DNA from: JAJECS01 sp965219705
GTDB lineage: Bacteria > Chloroflexota > UBA11872
Direction: 5' to 3'
Length of the DNA stretch: 64,000 bases
Assembly: GCA_965219705.1 (NCBI GenBank)
Contig: CBDCOK010000005.1
Coordinates: 28,480-92,479 of the forward strand
The notes below the pieces were generated by a model. That model was given only the letters and a program-made list of their open reading frames with translations, did no database searches and was not told where the DNA came from. Position numbers and translations under genes: made by a program. Below, one piece after another: positions 7,919 to 16,351 of the stretch; position 1 is the first letter of the stretch, and each line of letters starts with the position of its first letter.

Positions 7919-8293
7919 ATGGTCGAGACACACGGCACCGACGGTCGGCGCATGGCCGGGAACGTCACCCGGATCGGGGAGCGGATGGTCATCGAGGGCA
8001 AGGTGACCGGGGGCGAGGATCTGGTCATTGACGGCGAGGTCGCCGGGACGATCGAACTGCGGCAGCATGTTGTGACGGTGGGCCGGCCCGGGCGGGTCCA
8101 GGCGGAGGTGTCGGCGAGGTCGGTCGTGGTTCTCGGCCGGGTGCAGGGCGACATCCGGGCTGGCGAGAAGGTGAGTATCGGCGAGAGCGGCCGGGTCGAT
8201 GGCGTCGTTTCGGCTCCGCGGGTGGCTGTAGCCGACGGGGCGCACGTGCAGGGCCGCGTGGAGACGCAGGCGCGCCGGGACGATCGGCCATGA
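7919..8293 (+). CDS. Bactofilin-family cytoskeletal protein
   Basis: 124 residues. The bactofilin (polymer-forming) beta-helix domain is clear: VTRIGERMVIEGKVTGGEDL, VIDGEVAGTIELRQHVVTVG, ARSVVVLGRVQGDIRAGEKV, VSAPRVAVADGAHVQGRV. These are repeated short strands with Gly turns. Bactofilins form filaments in the cytoplasm or on membranes and affect cell shape. The start at 7919 was preferred because the upstream part of the frame is Arg-rich and not protein-like. The neighbours are recombinase debris, so it looks like an isolated cargo gene. Confidence 0.85.
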   Translation: MVETHGTDGRRMAGNVTRIGERMVIEGKVTGGEDLVIDGEVAGTIELRQHVVTVGRPGRVQAEVSARSVVVLGRVQGDIRAGEKVSIGESGRVDGVVSAPRVAVADGAHVQGRVETQARRDDRP

Positions 8294-8344
8294 GCGACTG
8301 GACGCTGAGCGGGGGAGTTGCCGGCGTTGGCGTTGACCCTGGCG

Positions 8345-8519
8345 AGATGGCGACGTGCATGTTGCCGAGCGCCAGGACCCTGGAGACGTCGCCCTTGACG
8401 TAGCGTAACGTCGGCCGTCTCGCCGTCGGGGTTGGTCTTGCCGCGGCGGACGGCGATGAGCAGGCCGTCTTCGTCGCGCGCGTTGGTGATGTCCCGCCAC
8501 TCGAGCGCGCCCGACACAC
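8345..8519 (-). pseudogene. Tyrosine recombinase internal fragment, frameshifted
   Basis: GALEWRDITNARDEDGLLIA and VRRGKTNPDGETADV match the catalytic-Lys region of the recombinase family. The expected RYVKGDVSRVLALG follows in another frame after a one-base insertion near 8405. It breaks off at the same ALEWRD position as the fragment at 3193. Confidence 0.65.
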
Positions 8520-8563
8520 GCCGCCTGCCGGCACCCGACGCCGGCGAGTAGTAGACTCCCCCC

Positions 8564-8779
8564 ATGCTCCGCCGCTGGATGCCGAGTGAGGACATCGCCG
8601 TGCGCCTGGCCGACGCCCTCGACGCCGAGGATGGCGGTCGCCGGCTGCTCGAGATCGCCCGCCGCCTCGGCCGCACCGAGGCCGCGGTCCGCCGGCCAGC
8701 CTGGCGCCTGCGGGCCGCCCGGCACGAGGCCGCGGACCTGCTGGTCGAGAGCGAGGATGTGCCGCTCGCCGGCCGGTAG
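8564..8779 (+). CDS. Small Myb/SANT-like DNA-binding protein, copy 1 of 4
   Basis: 71 residues: LRRWMPSEDIAVRLADALDA, GGRRLLEIARRLGRTEAAVR. A leading RW(T)x(S/T)xD segment, an acidic first helix and a GRTEAAVRxRA recognition-like helix match three other genes in this window (26476, 57816, 61999). The family pattern is RW-x4-D-x-AVRLA-x11-GGRRL-x-E/D-LA-x-RLGRT-x-x-AVR. This copy has Pro in the last helix (RRPAWRL) and a longer acidic tail. It presumably binds DNA; no named family is assigned. Confidence 0.55.
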   Translation: MLRRWMPSEDIAVRLADALDAEDGGRRLLEIARRLGRTEAAVRRPAWRLRAARHEAADLLVESEDVPLAGR

Positions 8780-8914
8780 CGTCGGCAGGCTAGCGCACAG
8801 TTCGACCGTACCCGGATCGTCTTGAGCACCGTGCCAGCGGATCTCGCCCTGTCCGCAAGACGGGGACCTTGACGACGAGCGCCGCGAGGGCTGAAACCCG
8901 GCGTGGGAAGCGGG

Positions 8915-9559
8915 CTACGGCCACCACGAGACACCGACGCTGAGACGGGCCGACTTGGCGTCGAGACGGAGCCCGGTACCCGAGCGCCTGCTCGTTCCGC
9001 CAGCCGGGATGTTGCCTACCGGGACATCCCTGAACCTCCCCTTGGCTGCCTTGACGTTCACATCGAGGGCCCACGACTCGGTCAGGTAGATGGCGAGTCC
9101 GCCCCCGACGCTGAAAGTTGGCATGCTCGTGAAGTCGCTGGTAGTCCGTTCGCCGTTTTCGAGGACATCGCTCACCTGCCAGAATGTAAGCGCAAGATCG
9201 CCAAAGGGGACCCACCGGCGGCCGCCACCGGTCAGGTGCAGCCTCACACCGAGGTCGACGTGGGCGAATGTCATTCTGTCGAATGCCTCGAGCCCGCGGC
9301 TCCTGATGTCCGCGTACTCCCCGCCCAAGTAAGGGGTGACGATCCTGTTGAGGCCATAGCCGATCCGGAGGCCCACGAGTGCTGCTCCGTCGGCCGGGTC
9401 ACTCTCGAAGGAAACGGCCGTCGTTCCGGAACCCAGACCGAATACCCACCCCTGCGTCCTGGCCGGCTGCGCGCTGCCCTCGGTAACGGATGCGAGGTAG
9501 AACAGGACCGGGAACAGGATGCGGCCCCATCGCGAGCGGCTGGACGGCACGGTGCTCAC
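8915..9559 (-). CDS. Secreted outer-membrane beta-barrel protein
   Basis: From GTG 9559 the product has a signal peptide (ILFPVLFYLASVTEGSAQPA) followed by alternating amphipathic strands (VGLRIGYGLNRIVTPYLGGE, FAHVDLGVRLHLTGGGRRWV, FSVGGGLAIYLTESWALDVN) and a C-terminal LSVGVSWWP ending in aromatic residues, as barrel proteins do. It is about 214 residues, the size of 8-strand barrels. It lies downstream of the DUF5671-like gene that IS21 has split. Its role is unknown. Confidence 0.7.
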   Translation of the reverse strand: MSTVPSSRSRWGRILFPVLFYLASVTEGSAQPARTQGWVFGLGSGTTAVSFESDPADGAALVGLRIGYGLNRIVTPYLGGEYADIRSRGLEAFDRMTFAHVDLGVRLHLTGGGRRWVPFGDLALTFWQVSDVLENGERTTSDFTSMPTFSVGGGLAIYLTESWALDVNVKAAKGRFRDVPVGNIPAGGTSRRSGTGLRLDAKSARLSVGVSWWP

Positions 9560-9593
9560 CTCCCGCCTGACGCGCCTCGGACGAGTTCCGACA

Positions 9594-9850
9594 TCATCGG
9601 CTGCGGTCCGGCTCGGCCCGAAGCGGGAAACAGTGGCGGCCCGCCTCGTGCCGGGAGAACGGCCGCACGCGGCGGAGCTCGCGCTCCGTGGTGGCCAACT
9701 CGAAGGTGGCATACAGCTCGTAGGCCGTTCTTTCCCCGGCCTCGTAGCCGTACGGCTCGCGCGTCATCGGATCCGTGATGGCAACCTGCACGTCGGAGCC
9801 GCGCTGCAACTCGTCGAGCGTCGCGGGGAGCCGCTCGTGCGTTGCCTCAT
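9594..9850 (-). pseudogene. 3' part of a membrane protein gene split by IS21
   Basis: Joined across the IS21 element to 12648-13418, the frame reads EAISQAIDRYEATHERLPAT, with LDELQRGSDVQVAITDPMTR continuing from there. The last segment (DRYEATHERLPATLDEL...DPMT) resembles the pseudopilin-like C-terminus of DUF5671-type membrane proteins. It ends at 9594. Confidence 0.7.
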
Positions 9851-9995
9851 TGGTAGCGGCAACATGAAAAGGGACCCCGTGGCCACTTGAAAAGGGACCC
9901 CCTGAGCACTCGGGAACAGCGTTCCCTGACGATGATCGACGGGGCGAGACAGGTCGTCTCGTCGATTGAGCTGGGAGGACGCGGAGGTGATCAGG

Positions 9996-11468
9996 ATGTC
10001 CCAATGGGCCGAGGTCCGGCACTTGCATCTGGTGGAGAGGGTGCCGAAGAAGGAGATCGCGCGGCGGTTGAAGTTGGACGTGAAGACGGTGCGGCGAGCC
10101 ATCAGCCGGTCGACGACGCCGGTTCGGGTGTCGCCGCCACGGCCCGGGACCCTGGACCCGTGGCGGGAGCGGATCAGGCAGTGGCTACGCGAGGAGCCGC
10201 GGTTGACCGCGAAACGGATTCGTCGGTTGTTGCTGCCGATGGCGGGACCGCTCCCGGCGCGCACGGTGCGCCGGTACGTCGCGGGGCTGCGGGCCGCCGG
10301 CACGAGGAAGGAGGCCTTCGTGCACCGCAGCGTGCTGCCCGGCACAACGATGGAGGTCGACTTCGGCGAGTCGTGGGTCGACATCGCCGGCGTGCCGTGC
10401 AAGGTCAAGTACCTGGTGGCGACGCTGCCGTTCTCCAACGCGTACTTCGCCAAGGCGTATCCGGTCGAGCGGCTCGAGTCGCTGCTCGACGGCATCGAGT
10501 CGGCGTTCCGTTACTTCGGGGGCCTCGTGGACCGCCTCGTTCTCGACAACACCTCGCTGGCGGTCAAGGACGTGTTGGCGGGCCGGGACCGGGTGCAGAC
10601 CGAGGCGTTCGAGGCGTTCCGGGGCGGGTATCCGTTCCGGGCGGAGTTCTGCGCGCCGGCCAAGGGCTGGGAGAAGGGTTCTGTGGAGGGAGGTGTGAAA
10701 TACGTCCGGAACCTGGTGTTCCGGCCGCGGCTGGCAGTCGAGAGCTGGACGGCCCTCAACGCGGCGGTCATCACGGAGCTGGAGGCCGACCTGCCGACGC
10801 GCCAGCTCGACGACGGGCGCCCGGTCGAGGAAGCGTTGGCGCAGGAGCGGCAGCACCTGCGGGCGATGCCCGTGCACCTTCCCGCCACGTGCCGCGTCGT
10901 CGCGCGGGTGGCCGACAAGTTCGGGCACGTCCGCGTGGACCGGGTGACGTACTCGGTGCCGATCCGCCACGCCTACCGGCCGGTGTGGGCGAAGCTGTAT
11001 CACGACCGGGTGGCGATCGCGGTCGGCGCCGAGGTGGTCGCCGAGCATCCCCGGGCGTTCGTCCGGGGCGCGAAGGTCCTCGATGCGCTTCACGTCCTGC
11101 CGTTGCTGGAGCGCAAGCACCGGGCCGTGGCCGAGGCGACGGCGCTTCACGACTGGCGGCTGGCCCCGGTGTGGCAGCGGGCGCGGGCGGAGCTGGCCAA
11201 GCACACGCGCAAGCCCGATCAGGAATGGGTCCGGATGCTGCGGCTGATGGAGACCCACCCGGCCGCGGCCGTCGAGCGCGCGGTGGCGGCCGCCCTCGAA
11301 CGCCATTCGCCGCGTCTGGAGACCGTGCGGCTCATCCTCCGGCAGCAGGAGGCTGGCCCGCCGCGGGTGTGCCCGCCGGTCGCGAGCGTGCGTCCGGAGC
11401 TGGCGCGGATCGCGGTGCCCGCCCCGACGCTGTCGGCGTATGACGCGCTGGTGGAGGGCTCCTGCTGA
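9996..11468 (+). CDS. istA: IS21-family transposase IstA
   Basis: About 490 residues. It has an N-terminal HTH (VERVPKKEIARRLKLDVKTV) and a DDE integrase core with Asp in TMEVDFGESW, Asp in DRLVLDNTSL and Glu in KGSVEGGVKYVRN. The Mu-type C-terminal barrel includes FGHVRVDRVTYSVP. ATG 9996 was chosen because GGAGGTGA lies 5 nt upstream; longer in-frame starts exist. It catalyses strand transfer of the element together with IstB. Its stop overlaps the istB start. Confidence 0.93.
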   Translation: MSQWAEVRHLHLVERVPKKEIARRLKLDVKTVRRAISRSTTPVRVSPPRPGTLDPWRERIRQWLREEPRLTAKRIRRLLLPMAGPLPARTVRRYVAGLRAAGTRKEAFVHRSVLPGTTMEVDFGESWVDIAGVPCKVKYLVATLPFSNAYFAKAYPVERLESLLDGIESAFRYFGGLVDRLVLDNTSLAVKDVLAGRDRVQTEAFEAFRGGYPFRAEFCAPAKGWEKGSVEGGVKYVRNLVFRPRLAVESWTALNAAVITELEADLPTRQLDDGRPVEEALAQERQHLRAMPVHLPATCRVVARVADKFGHVRVDRVTYSVPIRHAYRPVWAKLYHDRVAIAVGAEVVAEHPRAFVRGAKVLDALHVLPLLERKHRAVAEATALHDWRLAPVWQRARAELAKHTRKPDQEWVRMLRLMETHPAAAVERAVAAALERHSPRLETVRLILRQQEAGPPRVCPPVASVRPELARIAVPAPTLSAYDALVEGSC

Positions 11469-12253
11469 TGGCTACCGCGATTGCCGAGCCCCCGCATCTG
11501 ACGGCGGACCTGAGGGCGCTGTACCTGTCGACGGTCGCGTCGCAGTGGCGTCCCCTGGCCGAGCAAGCCGCCCGCCAGCGTCAGGCGCCGGCCGACTACC
11601 TGGCGCAGCTGGTGCACCTGGAGGTGACCGGACGCCGGGAGCGCCGCATCCAACGCCGCATCCAGGATGCCCGCTTCCCGATGCTCAAGACGCTGGACGC
11701 CTTCTCGTTCGAGGCCCAGCCGGACCTCGACCGCGACGCGGTTCTGCAGGTCTTCGACTGCCGCTTCGTCGCCGAGGCCGCCAACATCGTGTTCGTCGGC
11801 GGCGTGGGCACGGGGAAGACCCATCTCTCCATCGCCTTGGGGATGGCCTGCTGCCAGCACGACTACCGGGTGCGGTTCGTGACCGCGGCCGAGCTGGTCA
11901 CGCTGCTCGTCGAGGCGCAGCAGCAGGGCCGTCTCGCCCGCAAGCTCGCCCAGCTCGCCCGCTTCGATTTGGTCATCTGCGACGAGCTGGGCTACGTTCC
12001 GCTCGACAAGGCCGGCGCCGACCTGCTGTTCGGGTTCATCAGCCAGCGCTACGAGCGCCGGAGTCTGGTGGTGACGACGAATCTGCCGTTCACGCGCTGG
12101 TCCGAGGTCTTCCTCGACCCGACGGCGGCCGCCGCCGTCATCGACCGGGTCGTGCACCACGCGACCGTACTGCAAACCACGGGCGGCAGCTTCAGGCTGG
12201 CGGCCGCGAAGCAGAACCAGGCGCCGGCAGCCGGCAAGAAGGGAGCTCGTTGA
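11468..12253 (+). CDS. istB: IS21-family helper ATPase IstB
   Basis: 261 residues, DnaC-like AAA+ ATPase. Walker A is in FVGGVGTGKTHLSIALG, Walker B in DLVICDELGYVPLD, and sensor 1 in LVVTTNLPFTRW. The N-terminal IstB region lies upstream (LYLSTVASQWRPLAEQAA). It assists target capture by IstA. It overlaps istA by one or a few bases (TGCTGATGG). Confidence 0.95.
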   Translation: MATAIAEPPHLTADLRALYLSTVASQWRPLAEQAARQRQAPADYLAQLVHLEVTGRRERRIQRRIQDARFPMLKTLDAFSFEAQPDLDRDAVLQVFDCRFVAEAANIVFVGGVGTGKTHLSIALGMACCQHDYRVRFVTAAELVTLLVEAQQQGRLARKLAQLARFDLVICDELGYVPLDKAGADLLFGFISQRYERRSLVVTTNLPFTRWSEVFLDPTAAAAVIDRVVHHATVLQTTGGSFRLAAAKQNQAPAAGKKGAR

Positions 12254-12647
12254 TGCCCCTGGGTTGTGCCCCCCGCTTCGAACCGCGTAGCGGCGGGCCG
12301 GCCGGCGTGTCAACGCGCTGCGCGCCTCCTCCGCTGCGCTACGGCCCTGCGGGTGACACACCGTCCGTCCCGCCGCTCAGGCAGCAGCTATGGGCCTTGC
12401 GGCCCGGCCTGGACGAGGGCGTCCCGGCCGTCCACGACGTCTCACGGGAGGCCACGGAGCGCCGGCGTCCGGCCGGAACCGCCGGCTCGCGGTTCGAATC
12501 GGTGGCGGCGGGGATGGCGGGTTCCCGGCGGTGGGCGACCCGTGCCCCGCCTCGCTCCGACGAAGCAGGATTGATGTGTTGACACGCCAACCCCGGGGGT
12601 CCCTTTTCACGTGGCCGTAGGGGTCCCTTTTCTGCTTGCCATTTCCA

Positions 12648-13418
12648 GCCTCATAGCGGTCGATGGCTTGCGAGATGGCCTCGATGTCCTGCGCGCGCCG
12701 TGCGTCCAGCCGCTCTCGACGCTGGTCGGTCGGCGAGCCGATCGCCACCAGACCCGCGACCAACGCCACCGCCACCGCCGCAGCGCCGCGGGCCGACAGC
12801 GGGTCGCGACGGCGCGGCGCCCGCACTTCCCGGGGGTCCCGCTCCGCCTCGTGAAGATCCCGGAGGTAGTAGCCGAATGCCCCTCCTGCAATCGCAGTCA
12901 CGGTGAGAGCCTTCAGCCCGAAGCGCGCTGTCAGCTCGCCGCTGAGAAAGCTGTAGACGAGGGCCGTGACGGCACCCACCAGAAAAGCAGGAAGCGACGA
13001 AGAGCGTCAGGTAGGTGAGCTGCAGGCGCGGGCGCGACGTGCGGGATCTGAGCTGTGCCTCGACGCCGCGACGAATGACCCCCGTGACGAACGTGAACAC
13101 TGGACTCGCCACCACGAGAGCCGACACCGACATTCGGATAACTCGCGGATCATCTCCGGGGACATGCCGGCCGGGTCGGGCAGAGCGAGATCGATCAGCC
13201 CAAACAGCACCGCCCCCGTGGTGATGGCGCTGACGAACAGCGCCATGAACATCACGACATACAGGAACGCCTCGCGCGGCCGGGTCGAGACGGCCGGCCG
13301 CGGGACCGGGATCGGGGACTCGATATCGGCAAATCCGGCCAGTGCCCGTCTGCTCCCGCGGGAGCCCCCGGTCGAGGCCCTCCCTGACGAAACCGACCAG
13401 TTCCGGACTGAGCGCCAT
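12648..13418 (-). pseudogene. 5' part of a DUF5671-like membrane protein gene, frameshifted and split by IS21
   Basis: It starts at ATG 13418 (MALSPELVGFVREGLDRG). Readable sequence then moves through the frames: FADIESPIPVPRP, AFLYVVMFMALFVSAITTGA, VSALVVASPVFTFVTGVI, VGAVTALVYSFLSGELTARF, LKALTVTAIAGGAFGYYLRD and AAVAVALVAGLVAIGSPTD. These are four to five membrane helices of a DUF5671-type protein. At least three frameshifts and the IS21 insertion at 12647 have killed it. The remaining 3' end is 9594-9850. Confidence 0.75.
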
Positions 13419-13547
13419 CCTCGTTCCTCCTTCGGCTGGGGCTTGCTGCGAGCGACTCGGGCGTACCCCGGCGGCGGCCGGCTAACCGCCCGATTCGGTC
13501 GCCTGCGCCCGATGGTGGCTTGCCAGTCTCGGGGATCCGGCCGCACC

Positions 13548-14735
13548 CTACAGCGAGTCGAGAAACGCGACCAGGACCCCGTGGTCGCCCGAGCCGAGCC
13601 GGTCGAACCCCGCGCGGGACGGGGCCGCCTCGTTCGCGTGTCGCCGAATGGCTTCGACCGCGGTCGCCGCGCTGCCGTCGTGCAGCAGCGGGCGCCGGAA
13701 ACGCAGTCCCCACAACGGCGGCGTCCGGATCTCCTCCGGCCCTGCCCCAGCCTGTCGAATGCCGTCGCCGGTTCCGATGTCGTGCAGCAGGAGATCCGAG
13801 AACAGCGCGACCCGTTGCCGGTCGAACAGCGGATTGATGCTCCGTCCGGTCACGAGCGCCGGCACGTGGCACGCCGCGCAGCCGATGGCGTCGAACACCT
13901 GGCGGCCGGCCGTCACCTCGGGTGTGACCGGCCCGCGCGGCAGCGGCGCCAACAGCCGCATGAACGACTCGAAGTTGTCGATGCCGCGCCGGCCGGTGGA
14001 CGGCTCGACCACATCCTCGGGATCCCGGGCCTTGTCGCAGCGCGCGAGCTGGCGCGCCGACAACCGGAAGACAAGTTCGTCGGGGAACAGATCGTTCGTT
14101 ATCCCCATCTCGTTGCGGTAGGCGTCGGCCCCGAATTCGAGCAGCGTCGCACGCTGCGACTTCCATCCGAAGCGGCCGACGCGCAGCGCCCCCGTCAGCA
14201 GCTCGACGACCAGCGGGGCTCGCCCGCTGACACCGTCTCGGTCGAGATCGTGAGGATCGGCGAGCGCCTCGAGCGCCGCGTCCGGTATGGCCTCGATCAG
14301 GCCGGCGCCGAACAGCGGGATGGGAACCCGCTTGGCGATGACGTTCGCCTCGGGCGGAATGACCGACTGGCAGGCGTGCGTCGGAATGGAGAAGATCTGG
14401 AACAACGAGTCGCGGCCCGGCTCGATGTCCCGAAACGTCCCGTCGGGTTCGCGGATGCCGGCGCGCGTGGTGGTCATCGGCGCGATACCGCCGATGGCCG
14501 GCACGTTGTGGCAACCGGCACAGCTCGTGTTGTTGTACGCCGGACCCAGTCCCTCCTCCGCGTCCTCGACCTCCAGGAAATCCTCGAGGCCGAGTATGAA
14601 CTCCTCGAACTCGACGGGCGACAATCCGGACAGCGGATCGCCGGGCAGCGCCGGCTTCTGCCCCGCGAGCTGCCTCGCCGCCGGAACCGCCGGCAACAGC
14701 ACCGCCAGCGCCAGGGCCATCCATCGCCATCTCAT
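13548..14735 (-). CDS. Periplasmic di-heme oxidoreductase-like protein (DUF1111/DHOR)
   Basis: 395 residues from ATG 14735. A signal peptide (MRWRWMALALAVLLPAVPAA) is followed by two c-type haem sites, CAGCH (in NNTSCAGCHNVP) and CAACH (in FDAIGCAACHVP). Conserved blocks include PIPLFGAGLIEAIP, GRFGWKSQ and TPPLWGLRFRRPLLHDGSA, which are hallmarks of the family. It acts in the periplasm in electron transfer or peroxidase-like chemistry. It overlaps the upstream cupredoxin gene (ATGA at 14732-14735), so the two are translated together. The physiological substrate is unknown. Confidence 0.88.
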   Translation of the reverse strand: MRWRWMALALAVLLPAVPAARQLAGQKPALPGDPLSGLSPVEFEEFILGLEDFLEVEDAEEGLGPAYNNTSCAGCHNVPAIGGIAPMTTTRAGIREPDGTFRDIEPGRDSLFQIFSIPTHACQSVIPPEANVIAKRVPIPLFGAGLIEAIPDAALEALADPHDLDRDGVSGRAPLVVELLTGALRVGRFGWKSQRATLLEFGADAYRNEMGITNDLFPDELVFRLSARQLARCDKARDPEDVVEPSTGRRGIDNFESFMRLLAPLPRGPVTPEVTAGRQVFDAIGCAACHVPALVTGRSINPLFDRQRVALFSDLLLHDIGTGDGIRQAGAGPEEIRTPPLWGLRFRRPLLHDGSAATAVEAIRRHANEAAPSRAGFDRLGSGDHGVLVAFLDSL

Positions 14736-15106
14736 GGCGCCTCCGTGGCGTCCTCGACGACTATCGCGCCTCGCATGAAATTGTGCCCGGCTCCGCACAG
14801 CCGCGAGCACTCGAACGCGTAGAGTCCAGCCTCGGTCGCCTCGAAGACGACGACCACCTCGCCCTGCCGGCGCTTCGGCACCAGCAGGTTCACGTTGCGG
14901 CCCACGATCCGGAACCCGTGCATGGTGTCGTCACTACGGATGCGGAGCTCCAGCGTGACGCCGCGGGGTACGCGGATCTCGGACGGCGTGAAGCTGAACC
15001 GCTCGGCCAGGATGCGGACGACTCGGCGCTCGCCGTCCGCACCGGCGTTGACACCGAGCAGGAGCGCACCGGCCGCCAGAAGACCGACAAGGCGGTGGCC
15101 CCGCAT
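14732..15106 (-). CDS. Secreted CuA-type cupredoxin (COX2-like)
   Basis: 124 residues from ATG 15106. It has a signal peptide (LVGLLAAGALLLGVNAGADG), a cupredoxin fold (FSFTPSEIRVPRGVTLELRI), a His in DDTMHGFRIV and the binuclear copper motif CSRLCGAGHNFM (C-x3-C-x3-H-x2-M). It resembles the soluble domain of cytochrome oxidase subunit II but has no membrane hairpin. It overlaps the porin stop (TGATG) upstream and the di-heme gene downstream. An electron-transfer partner of the di-heme protein is the natural inference. Confidence 0.85.
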   Translation of the reverse strand: MRGHRLVGLLAAGALLLGVNAGADGERRVVRILAERFSFTPSEIRVPRGVTLELRIRSDDTMHGFRIVGRNVNLLVPKRRQGEVVVVFEATEAGLYAFECSRLCGAGHNFMRGAIVVEDATEAP

Positions 15107-16260
15107 CAGAACCACCACCCCAGCCCGACGTTGATGGAGTTCGGCGCTTTGATGACGGCGCTCTGGTTGCGAAGCACCGTGTAGTCCACCTTGACGGCGA
15201 CGTCCGGATCCGGAAACCAGGTGGCGCCCACGATCCAGGCATCTCGGTCGAAGGCAGGCAGCGCCTCGAAACCCGCCGGCATCCGGTACTGCGTGTCGAA
15301 GTTCTCGTAGCGCAGGAACACGGCCACCTCACGCGGCGCCGGCCGCGGCACGACGAAGTACGAGCCCTCCAGGTAGAAGCCGCGCATCTGCTCGGCGACG
15401 TTGGGACCGACCCCCGTCAGCCGCTGCACGGCCCGGTTCAGCGCCCCCATGCCGTCGAGGTACGCGTGGGCGTAGAGTCCCCGGAGCGTCAGCTCGCCGG
15501 CGCGATAGCGGCCGTCGGCCTCGACCAGGGTCACGCTCGAGTCCAGGCGCGGAAACGCGAAGCCGGTGTCGCCGCTCCAGACGCTGGCCCCGAGCACAAG
15601 GCCCGGCGTCCCGACATACTCCACCCGGCCTGTCCCGGCGACGTGGCGACCGTTGGCCTCGGCGCCCTTCTGCCGCCCGTCCCGCAACCCCTCCCGGGCG
15701 CCGAAGCGTGAAGCGTCGAGCGTTTCCATCGCGTAGGCGCGATAGCGGAACCCGCCACGGAGTTCGCCGTGCACGCCGGCCCCGGCACCGAACCAGGTGG
15801 TCGGGATGATGAGGGTCTCGACGAACGGCCGCTCCACGCCGTGGAAGACGGGCGGCTCGTGCCGCTCGTTGATCACCCCGACCGGGGCGAGCACGAGTCC
15901 CGCCCGCAGGTTGAACGCACGGCCGATGAGGAAGTCGACGTAGGCCTGCTCCAACTCCAGTTCGCCGTCGGTCTCCGGCGACACGACGGCGTGCTCCAGT
16001 TCCAGCTCCGCAACGAAGCGGACCCGCTCCGAGAAGTTGTGGGTGAAGAGCAGCACGAAACGGTGGAAGTCGAGCACCGGGTCGGCGTGCTGCGCGTCGT
16101 TGACGTGGAAGTCCATGTAGCCGGAGATCGGCCCGGTCCGGGACGTCGCGGCGCCGCCCGCCGGCGCGGGCTGCTGCGCGGACGCGGTTGCCGCCCAGCC
16201 GCCCAGCACCAGCACCAGCGTTATTTTGCATAGCAGAAATCGTGACTTCGTTTTATGCAT
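15106..16260 (-). CDS. Outer-membrane porin (phosphate-selective-porin-like barrel)
   Basis: 384 residues from ATG 16260. The signal peptide is ITLVLVLGGWAATASAQQ. The barrel then follows: ISGYMDFHVNDAQHADPVLD, FVLLFTHNFSERVRFVAELE, LEQAYVDFLIGRAFNLRAGL, VLAPVGVINERHEPPVF, PTTWFGAGAGVHGELRG. It ends in NSINVGLGWWF with a terminal Phe, as porins do. It is the first gene of a three-gene coupled operon (porin, cupredoxin, di-heme protein). An A/T-rich promoter region with a palindrome precedes it. The substrate is unknown; the context suggests redox or metal-related uptake. Confidence 0.8.
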   Translation of the reverse strand: MHKTKSRFLLCKITLVLVLGGWAATASAQQPAPAGGAATSRTGPISGYMDFHVNDAQHADPVLDFHRFVLLFTHNFSERVRFVAELELEHAVVSPETDGELELEQAYVDFLIGRAFNLRAGLVLAPVGVINERHEPPVFHGVERPFVETLIIPTTWFGAGAGVHGELRGGFRYRAYAMETLDASRFGAREGLRDGRQKGAEANGRHVAGTGRVEYVGTPGLVLGASVWSGDTGFAFPRLDSSVTLVEADGRYRAGELTLRGLYAHAYLDGMGALNRAVQRLTGVGPNVAEQMRGFYLEGSYFVVPRPAPREVAVFLRYENFDTQYRMPAGFEALPAFDRDAWIVGATWFPDPDVAVKVDYTVLRNQSAVIKAPNSINVGLGWWF

Positions 16261-16267
16261 ATTTATA

Positions 16268-16283
16268 TTTTGATTATTCAAAA
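16268..16283. promoter_or_regulatory. Perfect palindrome just upstream of the porin start
   Basis: TTTTGATTATTCAAAA, arms TTTTGA/TCAAAA with a 4-bp spacer, lies 8 bp before the ATG inside a short A/T-rich island. The half-site spacing (TTGA-N4-TCAA) differs from an FNR or CRP site. It could be an operator or a short hairpin over the ribosome-binding region. Confidence 0.4.
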
Positions 16284-16351
16284 TACCTGCGTCGGTGTCA
16301 ACTCGCCGTCGGCCGTGACTACGGTTTGCCGCCGCTATTCGCGCGCAGGTG

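Larger units (their letters stand above)
9851..12647 (+). mobile_element. Complete IS21-family element
   Basis: 2797 bp. The ends are imperfect inverted repeats: left TGGTAGCGGCAACATGAAAA, right (complement) TGGAAATGGCAAGCAGAAAA, both followed by GGGACCCC. Each end carries the GAAAAGGGACCCC box twice, as IS21 elements do with multiple transposase sites. A 7-bp target duplication GCCTCAT flanks it (9844-9850 and 12648-12654). It contains istA and istB and interrupts a leftward membrane-protein gene. Confidence 0.92.

Noticed and set aside
9887..11443. Gly/Arg-rich 518-codon frame parallel to istA
   Set aside because: Shadow frame of istA in high-GC DNA.
16268..16283. FNR or CRP binding site
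   Set aside because: The half-site spacing is 4 bp between TTGA and TCAA, not the 6 bp of FNR/CRP sites; it was kept only as an unnamed palindrome.
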